From assembly GCF_019336435.1 (NCBI RefSeq), contig NZ_JAHWXQ010000008.1, positions 1 to 64,000 of the forward strand: DNA of 64,000 bases, given 5' to 3'. The DNA comes from Pontibacter populi (lineage in GTDB: Bacteria > Bacteroidota > Bacteroidia > Cytophagales > Hymenobacteraceae). The position numbers were made by a program, and so were the translations under genes. The notes beneath the pieces are model-generated. The model saw only the letters and a list, made by a program, of their open reading frames with translations. It was not told the origin of the DNA and ran no database searches. Shown here one piece after another: positions 44,696 to 54,438 of the stretch; the stretch's first letter is position 1; each line of letters opens with the position of its first letter.

Positions 44696-45010
44696 ATGAA
44701 TAAGGACTTAATAAGAATTCTTGCAGAATGTACTGCAGCTTGTAATTATTGTGCTGTTTCCTGCTTGCAGGAAGACGATGTGAAAATGATGGAGCGCTGC
44801 ATTCGCCTCGATTTAGATTGCTCTGCGATTTGTAAAGTGGCACTTGAGTATGTTTCCCGCGACTCTACGTTAGCAAAAGAAGTACTGGATGTATGTGCTA
44901 GGGTATGTCGGGAGTGTGGAGAAGAATGCGAAAAACACTCGCATATGGAACACTGCCGCGTGTGCGCTGAAGCTTGCCGCCGTTGTGAACAGGCTTGTCA
45001 GCAGGCATAG
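44696..45010 (+). CDS. Csp-type copper storage protein, second copy
   Basis: A 104-residue paralogue of the Csp gene at 35284, with the same cysteine ladder (CTAACNYCAVSC, CIRLDLDCSAIC, CARVCRECGEEC, CRVCAEACRRCEQAC). There is no signal peptide, so it is cytosolic. It has its own terminator and a palindromic site upstream. Having two copies 9 kb apart points to an old duplication or independent acquisition on this plasmid, since the DNA differs clearly. Confidence 0.9.
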   Translation: MNKDLIRILAECTAACNYCAVSCLQEDDVKMMERCIRLDLDCSAICKVALEYVSRDSTLAKEVLDVCARVCRECGEECEKHSHMEHCRVCAEACRRCEQACQQA

Positions 45011-45055
45011 CAAGCTTGTACATGTCAAAGAGTGCTATTATCTTCTAATAAACTC

Positions 45056-45098
45056 ACCCTGATTGCTCTATAGCTTATAAGAGTGGTCAGGGTATTTT
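45056..45098 (+). terminator. Terminator of the second Csp gene
   Basis: ACCCTGA (45056-45062) pairs with TCAGGGT (45087-45093), extended inward by CTCT/AGAG, and is followed by ATTTTTG. Confidence 0.75.
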
Positions 45099-45178
45099 TG
45101 TTCGGCTGTAGCATAATGCAATGTGCAGAACCAGAGTAAGATTTTTTAATTACATTTTTTACACTTAATCTAACATCT

Positions 45179-45877
45179 ATGAAAACAGAATTTATCAGTT
45201 TCAAGAGCCTTGCTCTTATGGTAGTTGCCATTTTTGTATTCAGCAGTTGCGAAAAAGAACAAGATATTGCTACTCCGTTAAGTACTATGGCAGATCAAGC
45301 GGCAAAAGGTCCTTATTGGGAGAATGATAAAGCTTTTGACAAGGAAATGCAGCAGGTGATAAACTCCATGATGAAGATGATGAACCAAATGGAAATGACC
45401 TGCGATCCGGACATTGACTTTGCCAACATGATGATCATGCACCACGAAATGGGAATCAAGATGGCAGACATTGAATTGAAGTATGGCCATGAGCCAGAAG
45501 CACTGGAGCTAGCAGAGAAAACAAAGGCTGGCAATCTAGCAAGTATAGCAAGGCTTGAAGCCTTTCTTGCTTCACACCCTGGTACAGAGCCACTCTCAAA
45601 GGAAGAGTGCAAGATGTTTATGATGGAAATGCGGGAAGATATGATGGCTATGATGCATTGCATGCGCTCATTGAAGGATACGCCTGATCCGGATGTTGAT
45701 TTTGCACAGCTAATGATCTGCCACCACCAGGGAGCTATCGCTATGTCAAACACAGAATTGAAATGGGGAGATGATGAAATGGCGTTAGAGGAAGCCCGAA
45801 TAATCATTGAAGAACAATCTCAGGAGATCATTGAGCTATCTGAGTTTGTCAATGAGCATGGCGTGCCAACCAGATAA
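45179..45877 (+). CDS. DUF305 lipoprotein with two DUF305-like repeats
   Basis: A 232-residue lipoprotein with lipobox VFSSC. It has two copies of the DUF305 motif: DPDIDFANMMIMHHEMGIKMADIEL (segments at about residues 80-100) and DPDVDFAQLMICHHQGAIAMSNTEL (about 170-195). Both keep the DFAxxMIxHH core and surrounding Met residues. It is exported to the periplasm or outer membrane and probably binds copper through His/Met. It stands between the Csp gene and the gene at 46061. Confidence 0.88.
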   Translation: MKTEFISFKSLALMVVAIFVFSSCEKEQDIATPLSTMADQAAKGPYWENDKAFDKEMQQVINSMMKMMNQMEMTCDPDIDFANMMIMHHEMGIKMADIELKYGHEPEALELAEKTKAGNLASIARLEAFLASHPGTEPLSKEECKMFMMEMREDMMAMMHCMRSLKDTPDPDVDFAQLMICHHQGAIAMSNTELKWGDDEMALEEARIIIEEQSQEIIELSEFVNEHGVPTR

Positions 45878-46060
45878 AGGTAAGAACTTGTAAATGTTTT
45901 CAGGCTGTTTGTCTTGTAACGGAAGCAGGGCTGCATACTGCGCAGCTCTGTTTTCATTTAACCTAATAGGCACTGCAGTGCATTAGGTGCCAGTTTTTCA
46001 AAGCCACTTCTGTACTCTACTACTGTTTCACAGCTCACATATTAGGCAAAAAGTTATACT

Positions 46061-46765
46061 ATGGGAAATACGATTGATGTTTTATTTGCGTATGAACCTC
46101 ATCCCGTAAAGGCGCAAGAAATAACTAGAGTTGGGCTAACCCCTATCAGTACCCAGGCAGACGGGAATCCCCTTGAACTGGAAGAGGTGCACACCAAAGA
46201 CATTCACCTGATCATTGTATCAGAGGATCTTTCTTTCTTTGCCCACGAGCACCCGGAAAAGACAGGCAAGGAATACACTGTCGACTTCACATTTCCCTTT
46301 GGCTGCAAGTTCCTCCTTTACTGTGATGTAAAGCCCCTGAACGGATTACCGCTTGTTATCCAAAAAAAGGTGGATGTTGCCGGTAATAAACGGGACGTAC
46401 AGCGCTACCAGCAGGATGTGCTCAGTAGATCAGTTGACAATGTGAGCGTGCGACTGGATGTGCAGGACCTCAGTGCCATACGTGTTACTATCAAACAGGG
46501 GGAGGCTGTAATACCAGCCTCTTCACTAGGTGATTATCTTGGTGCTAAGGCGCATGTTGTCATGATCAATGTGGATACAAAAGAATACCTTCATGTCCAC
46601 CCCATGGTGCACAAGGACGTGCTGGTGCTGCACTCCGCTTTTACTGCCACAGGACTATACCGGGTATGGATTCAGTTCCTGCTGAACGGGCTACTGTATA
46701 CCCTGGATTATGTCGTGCAGGTAGCTGAGCTTCCGGGGCAGGGACTTCATGGGCACCATCACTAA
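46061..46765 (+). CDS. Hypothetical His-rich soluble protein of metal clusters
   Basis: A 234-residue protein without a signal peptide. It has two beta-rich halves, each with a HxHP motif: FFAHEHPEKTG (about residue 61) and YLHVHPMVHKDV (about residue 182). It ends in LHGHHH. The Ig-like pattern (VDFTFPFGCKFLLYCDV; YRVWIQFLLNG) resembles proteins seen beside copper ATPases and oxidases in Bacteroidota. I infer a copper-binding role. It is followed 24 bp later by the MATE gene, probably in one transcript. Confidence 0.7.
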   Translation: MGNTIDVLFAYEPHPVKAQEITRVGLTPISTQADGNPLELEEVHTKDIHLIIVSEDLSFFAHEHPEKTGKEYTVDFTFPFGCKFLLYCDVKPLNGLPLVIQKKVDVAGNKRDVQRYQQDVLSRSVDNVSVRLDVQDLSAIRVTIKQGEAVIPASSLGDYLGAKAHVVMINVDTKEYLHVHPMVHKDVLVLHSAFTATGLYRVWIQFLLNGLLYTLDYVVQVAELPGQGLHGHHH

Positions 46766-46789
46766 ACGCAGCACATCGCAATATTACCA

Positions 46790-48229
46790 ATGGAAGTTAA
46801 TAAAGAGCGTGTAGATATACCAATTGCTGTCACTTTTCGTGGCAAAATGAAGATTGTCCTGCTCCTTGCTTTTCCGGCAGTAGTAGAGAACTTCTTTCAG
46901 ACATTCATTGGCTTTGTGGATGTCTATTTTGTCTCAAAGATAGGCCTAGCGGAGGTTTCTGCCATAGGGGCCACCAACGCCATACTGGCTATCTACTTTG
47001 CCGTCTTTATGGCGATCGGGGTGGCAGCAAACGTAAGGGTGGCAAATGCGCTGGGAGCGAAACAGGTCGAAAGAGCCCGGCATATAGCGCAGCAAGCAAT
47101 TATACTTTCCATCCTTTTTGGCATTCTGACAGGTATCGTAACGTTGTTTTTTGCACGCCCCCTGCTCACGCTCATGGGGCTGGAAGAGCAGGTGCTGGAT
47201 ATTGGGGAGAACTATTTCCGGGTTGTGGGTATTCCTTCCGTGTTTATGTCGCTCATGTTTGCGCTTAGTGCCAATTTACGGGGCTCAGGTAACACACGGG
47301 CACCCATGAAAGTCAGTATTCTCATCAACATCTTTCATGCGCTCCTGGGGTATGCTCTTATTTTCGGGTTCTGGATCTTCCCGGAAATGGGCGTAACAGG
47401 TGCGGCGCTGGCCACAGTTGCTTCCCGTGTACTTGGAACCCTACTGCTTGTCTACTACATACAGCGCTCGGAGGTGCTGGCCTTCCGGAAAGACTTCTGG
47501 TCGGTAGACTGGGGCCATCAGAAGGAACTTGCTACATTAGGCAGCCCTGCAGCCGGTGAGGTGCTCATCATGCGGACCGGGCAGATCGTATACTTCGGAT
47601 TTATTGTTTCGCTGGGCACCAACGTCTTCGCCGCACATCAGATTGCCGGTAACGTGGAGGTGATCTCTTATATGGCAGGTTATGGATTTGCTACAGCGGT
47701 TACTATTCTTGCCGGGCAGCAGATAGGTGCAGGAAAAATAGAGGAGGCGATTTCCTTTACGAAGATAGGAGCCTGGATGGCTGTGGGCATTATGGGAGTG
47801 CTGGGTTTACTGCTCTTCTTCCTGGGAGAGTGGGCAGGCAGTCTGTTCTCTGAAGACCCGGAGGTGATCTCTAAAATAGGAAACGCCCTGAAGGTTTCTG
47901 GTACGTTTCAGCCGTTTTTGGCGGCTCTATTAACGCTTACAGGCGCATACCAGGCTGCCAATAATACGAAGTTCCCCATGTACCTGACGGCAGCCGGTAT
48001 GTGGGCCATTCGCACTGTTCTGGTTTATTACTTGGGAATAACCTTGGGCTGGGGGCTTACAGGTGTCTGGATCGCCATTGGTATAGACATTGTAACCCGT
48101 GCAGGAGTACTGGCTTATAAATTCGCGAAGGGCACTTGGATGAACCTGGAAAAGGAGGCAGAGGTGGAATCACAATGTCATCCACAGTCTATTAAAGAGA
48201 CTATGTCTGACTGCGTTAACAATTACTAA
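46790..48229 (+). CDS. MATE-family multidrug/cation efflux transporter
   Basis: A 479-residue protein with twelve membrane helices. MATE signatures include PAVVENFFQTFIGFVDVYFVSKIGLAEVSAIGATNAI in pieces and, in the second half, LGSPAAGEVLIMRTGQIVYFGFIVSLGTNVFAAHQIAGNVE. It is a Na+- or H+-coupled exporter of organic cations in characterised members. The substrate here is unknown. It is next to metal genes, which may be coincidental. Confidence 0.9.
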   Translation: MEVNKERVDIPIAVTFRGKMKIVLLLAFPAVVENFFQTFIGFVDVYFVSKIGLAEVSAIGATNAILAIYFAVFMAIGVAANVRVANALGAKQVERARHIAQQAIILSILFGILTGIVTLFFARPLLTLMGLEEQVLDIGENYFRVVGIPSVFMSLMFALSANLRGSGNTRAPMKVSILINIFHALLGYALIFGFWIFPEMGVTGAALATVASRVLGTLLLVYYIQRSEVLAFRKDFWSVDWGHQKELATLGSPAAGEVLIMRTGQIVYFGFIVSLGTNVFAAHQIAGNVEVISYMAGYGFATAVTILAGQQIGAGKIEEAISFTKIGAWMAVGIMGVLGLLLFFLGEWAGSLFSEDPEVISKIGNALKVSGTFQPFLAALLTLTGAYQAANNTKFPMYLTAAGMWAIRTVLVYYLGITLGWGLTGVWIAIGIDIVTRAGVLAYKFAKGTWMNLEKEAEVESQCHPQSIKETMSDCVNNY

Positions 48230-48469
48230 GCCGGAATACTATAGCCAGTGATAATGGGATGGGTTAATAGGAGGGTGTTTAGGTACATTTATCGGCCGCA
48301 CAATCGTCTACATATAAACGTAAAAGTGAGGCTGGTCCAACTTATTAAGCTGTTTCGTGTAAAACAGAACTATAACTGTAGTCGCACTCGCTTAGCTTGT
48401 TCAAAACACGGTAAGCATTGCTAGTAACAGGCAAACTTTAGAACATTTTTTATTTTGTAGCAGCTTAAA

Positions 48470-51118
48470 ATGTATAAACTTTTGATACTAGTATTATTGC
48501 TCGGCACAGGGCAGTATACTTTCGCGCAGCACGAACAGCATAAGCCAACCCAGCAACAACAGACCGAGATCTATACGTGCCCCATGCACCCGGAAGTGCA
48601 AAGCATTAAGCCCGGTAAATGCCCTAAGTGCGGCATGACGCTGGTAAAGAAGAAATCCAAAGCCCCGGCTAAAAAACAACAGGCTCCGCTAAAGAAAGCT
48701 ATAAAAGCCAAGCCTGCGACACCTATTAAAAAACCTGTGCAGCAGAAACAAGCGAAGCCGACTCAGAAAAAAGCACAGCCTGCTCATGAACATGCGCAGC
48801 CTACGCAGCAAAAGCTAGTAACACCTGTACAAAATCCGGAAGAAAAAGATAAGCCTGTTCATAAAGCAGGACATAAACCGGAGAGCCCGGGGCAGACCTA
48901 TAAACCCCGCACCGTGCGTTATGATCTCTATGTAAGAGATACGCTTGTAAACTTTACCGGAAGAACAAGGAGAGCAGTGGCCATAAATGGCAGCATTCCG
49001 GCGCCTGCTTTAACCTTTACCCAGGGCGATACGGCTGAGATCTATGTGCATAATGAGATGGATGTGGAAACTTCCATCCATTGGCACGGTGTGTTTCTGC
49101 CCAACCGCTTTGACGGGGTTCCCTGGCTTACCCAAAAACCGATCAAGCCCCATTCTACTTACCTCTACAAATTCCCCATCATTCAAAACGGTACTTACTG
49201 GTACCACAGCCACAGTGCCTTTCAGGAGCAAAGCGGTATGTACGGTGCCCTGATCTTTAACAAGGTGAATGAACCGGAAATGCCGGCTATACCTATAGTG
49301 CTGAGCGACTGGACGGATATGAACCCCAAAGAAGTATACCGGTCATTGCGCAGCGCCAACGACTGGTTTGCGATTCAGAAAGGTGCTACTCAAGGTTATG
49401 CAGAGGCCATAAAAAAAGGTCATTTTGGCACCAAACTTAAAAATGAATGGAAACGGATGACGGCCATGGATGTAAGTGACGTGGCGTACGAGAAGTTTTT
49501 AACCAACGGGCAGGACATTGCGGAACAGACACACTTTACGGCCGGAGATGTTGTAAAGCTGCGGATTGTAAATGGCGGGGCATCCACCTATTTCTGGCTA
49601 ACCTACTCCGGCAGTAAGATTACGGTGGTTGGTAATGATGGCAATGATGTAGAGCCGGTAGAAGTGGACCGCCTAATCATCGCGCCTGCAGAAACCTATG
49701 ACCTGCTGGTAACTATACCTGAAAACATGCAATACGAGTTCTTGGCGACTGCCGAAGACCGCACCAATGCCACTTCGCTGTGGCTGGGCAGAGGCATGAA
49801 AATGCCGGCCGAGCGTTTAGGCAAGCTCAAGTACTTTGAAGGCATGAAAATGATGAACGGCATGATGAAAATGAACGGGGATATGGAGCCGATGGGCATG
49901 GAAATGAGCAACCAGCAAATGGACATGAACAGCGTGATGTACCCGGAAGCCTCAGCTCAGGAGCATAGCATGCACGGAGAGGATATGGCTAAACCAGCTG
50001 CCGACACAAGTATGCAGATGAATCAGCAAACTGACACCACTTCACACCAGGGCCATAACATGCAGAGGCACGACATGCAGAACATGAACATGAGTGGCAG
50101 CAGTGGCGAGATGGTTACCCTGAACTACGGTATGTTGCGCGCACCTGAAATAACCACCCTGAAACCCGGTCCGGAGAAAGTGCTGCGTTTTGAGCTCACC
50201 GGCAACATGAACCGCTACGTCTGGACTCTGGATAACAAGACGGTGTCGGAATCAGACAAGATTCTGATCAAAAAAGGGGAGAACGTAAAAGTGATCATGT
50301 TCAACAACTCCATGATGCGCCACCCCATGCACCTGCACGGGCACGATTTCAGGGTGTTGAACAAACAAGGCGAATATGCCCCTTTGAAAAATGTAGTCGA
50401 TATTTTACCGATGGAGACGGATACCCTGGAATTTGCTGCCTCCGAGAGTGGCGACTGGTTTTTCCATTGCCATATACTTTATCACATGATGGCGGGTATG
50501 GGCCGGGTTTTTACCTACCAGAACTCGCCACCCAATCCTGATCTTCCGGATCCTGAGCGGGCCCAAAAGATGTTTAACCGCGAGGACAAGGTTTTCCTGC
50601 CGTCTGCAATGGTAGGGCTGGAGAGCAACGGCAGCGACGGCGAATTTATACTTGCTAACTCCCGTTACCAGATCTCTACCGAATGGCGGGTTGGTTCTAA
50701 GAAGGAGTATGGTCTAGAAAGCGAGACCTACTTTGGGCGTTATTTCGGGAAAATGCAGTGGCTCTTTCCTTTTATCGGCTTTGACTATCACTACAACAGT
50801 GTAGAGAATGAGCCTGAGGAAAACATGTTTGGACAGTTAAGCAACCAGGATAACCGGAAGGTTGCCGTAGCCGGGGTGCAATATACGTTGCCTATGCTGA
50901 TCGTGTCAGAAGCCAGAATTGACACCAAGGGTAAACTGCGTTTCCAGTTGCGGCGCGAAGATGTACCACTAACAAGCCGCCTGCGCCTTAACCTGATGGG
51001 TAACACCGATAAAGAATACATGGCCGGCCTGCGATATGTGGTCACCAAGTATGTGGCCTTATCAACGCATTACGACAGTGATATGAAGTATGGTGCTGGC
51101 CTTACATTTGTTTATTGA
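48470..51118 (+). CDS. copA: Multicopper oxidase (CopA) with metal-binding N-terminus and CopB outer-membrane C-terminus
   Basis: An 882-residue exported protein (signal ...GQYTFA). Order: a heavy-metal-binding domain (YTCPMHPEV, GKCPKCGMTL, residues ~35-60), a Lys/Pro/Gln-rich linker, and three cupredoxin domains with all copper ligands: HWHG, YWYHSHSAFQEQSG, HPMHLHGHDF and HCHILYHMMAGM. A Met-rich loop (~455-550: KMMNGMMKMNG) sits between domains 2 and 3. Finally a CopB-like segment of ~130 residues (GLESETYFGRYFGK, ending LTFVY). The enzyme oxidises Cu(I) in the periplasm. The C-terminal part matches only the end of CopB. Confidence 0.9.
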   Translation: MYKLLILVLLLGTGQYTFAQHEQHKPTQQQQTEIYTCPMHPEVQSIKPGKCPKCGMTLVKKKSKAPAKKQQAPLKKAIKAKPATPIKKPVQQKQAKPTQKKAQPAHEHAQPTQQKLVTPVQNPEEKDKPVHKAGHKPESPGQTYKPRTVRYDLYVRDTLVNFTGRTRRAVAINGSIPAPALTFTQGDTAEIYVHNEMDVETSIHWHGVFLPNRFDGVPWLTQKPIKPHSTYLYKFPIIQNGTYWYHSHSAFQEQSGMYGALIFNKVNEPEMPAIPIVLSDWTDMNPKEVYRSLRSANDWFAIQKGATQGYAEAIKKGHFGTKLKNEWKRMTAMDVSDVAYEKFLTNGQDIAEQTHFTAGDVVKLRIVNGGASTYFWLTYSGSKITVVGNDGNDVEPVEVDRLIIAPAETYDLLVTIPENMQYEFLATAEDRTNATSLWLGRGMKMPAERLGKLKYFEGMKMMNGMMKMNGDMEPMGMEMSNQQMDMNSVMYPEASAQEHSMHGEDMAKPAADTSMQMNQQTDTTSHQGHNMQRHDMQNMNMSGSSGEMVTLNYGMLRAPEITTLKPGPEKVLRFELTGNMNRYVWTLDNKTVSESDKILIKKGENVKVIMFNNSMMRHPMHLHGHDFRVLNKQGEYAPLKNVVDILPMETDTLEFAASESGDWFFHCHILYHMMAGMGRVFTYQNSPPNPDLPDPERAQKMFNREDKVFLPSAMVGLESNGSDGEFILANSRYQISTEWRVGSKKEYGLESETYFGRYFGKMQWLFPFIGFDYHYNSVENEPEENMFGQLSNQDNRKVAVAGVQYTLPMLIVSEARIDTKGKLRFQLRREDVPLTSRLRLNLMGNTDKEYMAGLRYVVTKYVALSTHYDSDMKYGAGLTFVY

Positions 51119-51178
51119 AGCAGGTAATTAAAGTTCTGCTAATCTTCTAATGCTGAACTTACAACTCCTATAAATGAG

Positions 51179-51214
51179 AAAGCCCGGCTGACGTTGCTGT
51201 TAGCCGGGCTTTTT
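51179..51214 (+). terminator. Terminator of the multicopper oxidase gene
   Basis: AGCCCGGCT (51181-51189) pairs with AGCCGGGCT (51202-51210) and runs into TTTTT. Confidence 0.85.
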
Positions 51215-51298
51215 AAAGCCTATGCGGGTTTAAGAGTTTACCATGGCTTGATTTACTGCCAAATTACCTCTTATAAGTCGGATTTAGCGAAGATGCAA

Positions 51299-51763
51299 TT
51301 ACTTTGTATTTCTGGAGGAGCTGTGCAAGCTCATTATCTGCCATGTTCCATTACTCTTCTTTAGGATGGAAGTGGCCACCCCTTTCTTTTTGATCGTACT
51401 TCCGTCCTTAGCTAGTACAATTGTGTAGGTGTAGGTCTCCGTGGCAAAGGCGTAAGGGCCATCTACTTGCACATCCACTTTATAGTCGCTGTAGTTAAAA
51501 GACTTAAATACTTTGAGCTCAGGTGCCAGGTGATGATCAAGGTAATTGGCATACGTGCCTTCCACGCCCCCTGACTCGAATACTCTAGAGTCGGGTGCAA
51601 AGAGGTGCTGTGTTTTAGAGGCGTCTAAAGCCTCTACAGCCGCTTTATAGTTGCCCAGCACTAATTTTACCTGCTGTACATCACGTTCAACTGTAGGTTG
51701 TGCATTCAGCTGTTGCAGGGATAGCAGGCAAACAGCAAAAAAGATAGCTAAAAATTTCTTCAT
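51299..51763 (-). CDS. DUF4440/SnoaL-type NTF2-fold exported protein
   Basis: Start ATG 51763 (MKKFLAIFFAVCLLSLQQLNA signal peptide), 154 residues. The mature domain has the NTF2-like pattern: VKLVLGNYKAAVEALDASK, LFAPDSRVFESGGVEGTY, YAFATETYTYTIVLAKDG, GVATSILKKSNGTWQIMSLHSSSR. It is periplasmic. Function is unknown; it may bind a small ligand. It is the last gene on this strand before the convergent oxidase gene. Confidence 0.82.
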   Translation of the reverse strand: MKKFLAIFFAVCLLSLQQLNAQPTVERDVQQVKLVLGNYKAAVEALDASKTQHLFAPDSRVFESGGVEGTYANYLDHHLAPELKVFKSFNYSDYKVDVQVDGPYAFATETYTYTIVLAKDGSTIKKKGVATSILKKSNGTWQIMSLHSSSRNTK

Positions 51764-51871
51764 ATGGTATTTGTGAGAGGTTAAAAAAAATGATTTTATA
51801 AGCAAAAGCGCTTCTAAGAGAAAATAATAGCTCAAGAAGCGCCTTTAGCTGATTCTCTTCTAGGCTGGAGC

Positions 51872-52582
51872 TTAATGGTGGTGTTCTTCCAGGAATTTTC
51901 CTTGAGGCCCGACACCCTCGATGTGCACGAGTTGCGCTCCGTAATGGCCGGCCATGGAGACAGCATACGCGGAGCCTGTTAATACAAGCGCAGCCACAGC
52001 CACGCTCCAGCGCTTGCCCTTGAATAAGAATTGGCTAAGCAGCTGTACAACCACGCCTACTGCTCCCAGATACACGGTCCATTCAGCATATAGGTCGTGC
52101 TGGTCAAGCACCAGCTGGGCATGGTCGGTTAGCCCGGACGTATGCGGGTGGTTGTAGTTGGCAGCCACGTAAGCCGTGCCAAATCCAATCAGGGTGGCAA
52201 CGGTAGCAACCCAGTCTAATTCTTTGCGCAAGAACTTGATGTTAACCAATAGTACTGCCGCTGCTACCATCAGCAGCATGATCGGAAAGTGGACAATGAG
52301 CGGATGGGTGTTCGGGAAATCGCTGAGTGAGGCATGTACTTCGCTTGGCGTGTGCTCATGGGCTTCCGTATGCTCACTGGCAGCTGGCACTGGCTGCTGT
52401 GCCATTACGGTATCATTGGCCGGGTGCGAGGCATGGGCTGTATCGACAGTTACAACTTTTGCTGGCTCTGCTTTTTTCTTATCGTGCTTCTCGCCTCCGT
52501 GTGCCAGGACAGAAGAGGCAGCGAGTAAGTAGAGAGCCACTACGCCGATAAAGGGTTTCAGAATGTAATGTTTGTGTGTCAT
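51872..52582 (-). CDS. DUF2231-type membrane protein with His-rich periplasmic segment
   Basis: A 236-residue protein: a signal/anchor helix (VVALYLLAASSVLAHGG), a His-rich region (HGGEKHDKK, AHASHP, EHTEAHEHTP) and four membrane helices beginning NTHPLIVHFPIMLLMVAAAVL. The HPLIVHFP motif is the DUF2231 signature. The tail is EEHHH. It lies downstream of the beta-propeller gene in the cus region. Function is unknown; copper or iron binding is plausible from the His content. Confidence 0.82.
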   Translation of the reverse strand: MTHKHYILKPFIGVVALYLLAASSVLAHGGEKHDKKKAEPAKVVTVDTAHASHPANDTVMAQQPVPAASEHTEAHEHTPSEVHASLSDFPNTHPLIVHFPIMLLMVAAAVLLVNIKFLRKELDWVATVATLIGFGTAYVAANYNHPHTSGLTDHAQLVLDQHDLYAEWTVYLGAVGVVVQLLSQFLFKGKRWSVAVAALVLTGSAYAVSMAGHYGAQLVHIEGVGPQGKFLEEHHH

Positions 52583-52615
52583 GGGTGAAATTAGAGTGTT
52601 TGATCGTTTAAAAGA

Positions 52616-53668
52616 TTATGGTTTGATGACAATGCCGTTGGGCATGCGGCCAATGGCAAGTTCTTTTACTTTGGTATAGGTTGTCGCATCTAGCACGGTC
52701 ACGGTACCTGCACCCTGGTTGGTGATGTAGGCTAGGCTTTTGTCTGAATTGAAGGCAATGGCATGTGCATCAGCGCCGGTTGCTACCTCTGCCTTTTTTA
52801 TCCAGCTATCGCCGACCCGTTGATAGACCACTACTTTACCGTCAGTGGCATTGCTTACCCAGAGTTCCTTTGAATCCTCCTGGTAGGCTACATACCCTGG
52901 CTTAAATCCAAGGGCAAGTGTTTCTGTTACCGTTGTTGATGCTACATTTATGATACTGACTGTCTTCGCGCTTTCATTATCCACATACATATTGCCATCG
53001 GTAGCCGGCCAAGCCCCTACTGGGTCTTTGCCCACCTGTAAGGTTTTTAACACTGTCTTGGATGAAGGATCAATCACCGAGACGGATGCATCACCGGTAT
53101 TGGCAACAAAGGCTAAATTGCCATCTGTAGCGAAGGTGACCTCAGAAGGGTTCTTGCCTACAGTGATTACTGATTTGATAGACCAATCACCCGTATCAAA
53201 TACAAGCACAGTTCCAGAATTCTCATTTTGCTGTCCGATCCACAGCTCATTCCCGGCAGCATTGAATGCTGCATTATGTGGCATACTGGGTAAAAGGAGC
53301 GTTTGCTTGACTAAGCCGGTTACTGCATCCAAAATAATTACCTTAGTTGATTTGTCGCTTTCATCCATACCATCATGCCCGCCGCTTAAATCAGTGGAAG
53401 TGATCGCAACAGCAAGTGTTGTTTTATCAGGACTTATCGATATGTGGTGGGGCGCTACGGCATCCTGTAGTTTGATCGTTTCTGAAAGTTGATTTTCACT
53501 TAGCCTGATAACAGCAACCGTATTATCTAGCCCATTCACGACAAAAGCAGCCGGGTAAGTTAGGTTCAAGGGTGTCATCTGCTCGTCGTGTACCATGAGG
53601 TCGTTACAAGCCATAAGGCTACCGGCAAGTGCAAAGGCCCCAATAATTGATGTCCCGAATTTATGCAT
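52616..53668 (-). CDS. YVTN/NHL-type beta-propeller lipoprotein
   Basis: Start ATG 53668 (MHKFGTSIIGAFALAGSLMAC, lipobox), about 350 residues. At least six repeats of the YVTN type are seen: FVVNGLDNTVAVIRLSEN, LAVAITSTDLSGG, LWIGQQNENSGTVLVFDT, LAFVANTGDASVSVIDPSS, MYVDNESAKTVSIINV and LAYITNQGAGTVTVLDA. It is a periplasmic or surface lipoprotein. Propellers of this class bind ligands or proteins; the role in a metal cluster is unknown. Confidence 0.85.
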   Translation of the reverse strand: MHKFGTSIIGAFALAGSLMACNDLMVHDEQMTPLNLTYPAAFVVNGLDNTVAVIRLSENQLSETIKLQDAVAPHHISISPDKTTLAVAITSTDLSGGHDGMDESDKSTKVIILDAVTGLVKQTLLLPSMPHNAAFNAAGNELWIGQQNENSGTVLVFDTGDWSIKSVITVGKNPSEVTFATDGNLAFVANTGDASVSVIDPSSKTVLKTLQVGKDPVGAWPATDGNMYVDNESAKTVSIINVASTTVTETLALGFKPGYVAYQEDSKELWVSNATDGKVVVYQRVGDSWIKKAEVATGADAHAIAFNSDKSLAYITNQGAGTVTVLDATTYTKVKELAIGRMPNGIVIKP

Positions 53669-53775
53669 GAGGTTATGAAGTTGATAGACGCAGGTAGAAC
53701 GCAAGCCCTGCTTCCTGATTTGACTAAAGTTGATAAAGAAGGGAGCGCTTTTTAGTACTGCTCCCTTCTTCTATG

Positions 53776-54411
53776 TTAATTAAACACCTCCTCTGTACTA
53801 CCGCACTTGAGCATCTTCTCACCAAAGTATGGGTTGCGGATCTCCTCATTCGAGCTCAGCCAATAGGCACCCTGGTCGTTGTTAGCCATCGGGCAGTGCT
53901 GGTAATATAATGTTTCATTCGCGGCACCAAATGCTTTGGTCAGGGCAAATGTAGCTTCAGATAGTAGTTCCAGTTGGGCACGTTGTGCTTCTAAGTCAGT
54001 AGTTTCTGCCATGTCAGATGCAGCTTGCTTTACCTCACTTAGTTTTTCTTCTGCAAAAGTTTTCTGCTCACCTTGCAGTGCCGTTACATCTACTTTCTCG
54101 GCTGCAGCTACTACGGCTTTGGCATCCTCCTGTGCCTGCTGCGCGTTAGAAGCAACCAGCTTGTCTTTTAATTTCAGGTACTTATTTACCACGGTAGCAA
54201 CCTGCTCTTTTACAGGGCCTGCTACCGAAGTATAATCTGGCGTTTCTACTACCACTTTGTCTGAAGCAGGTGTGGCTTCACCGTGCGCCATGCCTTCATG
54301 GTGCTCCATTTTTTCAGTTTCGGCAGTAGCAGTAGTATCCTGTTTTGCTTCGGAGCATGAAGTAAATAGGAAAGTTGCCATAACAGCGGCTACAAAAGTC
54401 TTTTTCAGCAT
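53776..54411 (-). CDS. DUF3347 family lipoprotein
   Basis: A 211-residue lipoprotein (lipobox LFTSC). A His/Met stretch follows the anchor (EKMEHHEGMAHGEA). The helical DUF3347 domain runs from about residue 65 (VKEQVATVVNKYLKLKDKLVASN) to the C-terminal CPMANNDQGAYWLSSNEEIRNPYFGEKMLKCG motif, whose Cys/Met/His residues are typical of copper-associated members. It lies downstream of the cus adaptors, 27 bp from the small membrane protein. Confidence 0.88.
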   Translation of the reverse strand: MLKKTFVAAVMATFLFTSCSEAKQDTTATAETEKMEHHEGMAHGEATPASDKVVVETPDYTSVAGPVKEQVATVVNKYLKLKDKLVASNAQQAQEDAKAVVAAAEKVDVTALQGEQKTFAEEKLSEVKQAASDMAETTDLEAQRAQLELLSEATFALTKAFGAANETLYYQHCPMANNDQGAYWLSSNEEIRNPYFGEKMLKCGSTEEVFN

Positions 54412-54438
54412 TGTTTTTAGAAATTAGTTAATTGAAAT

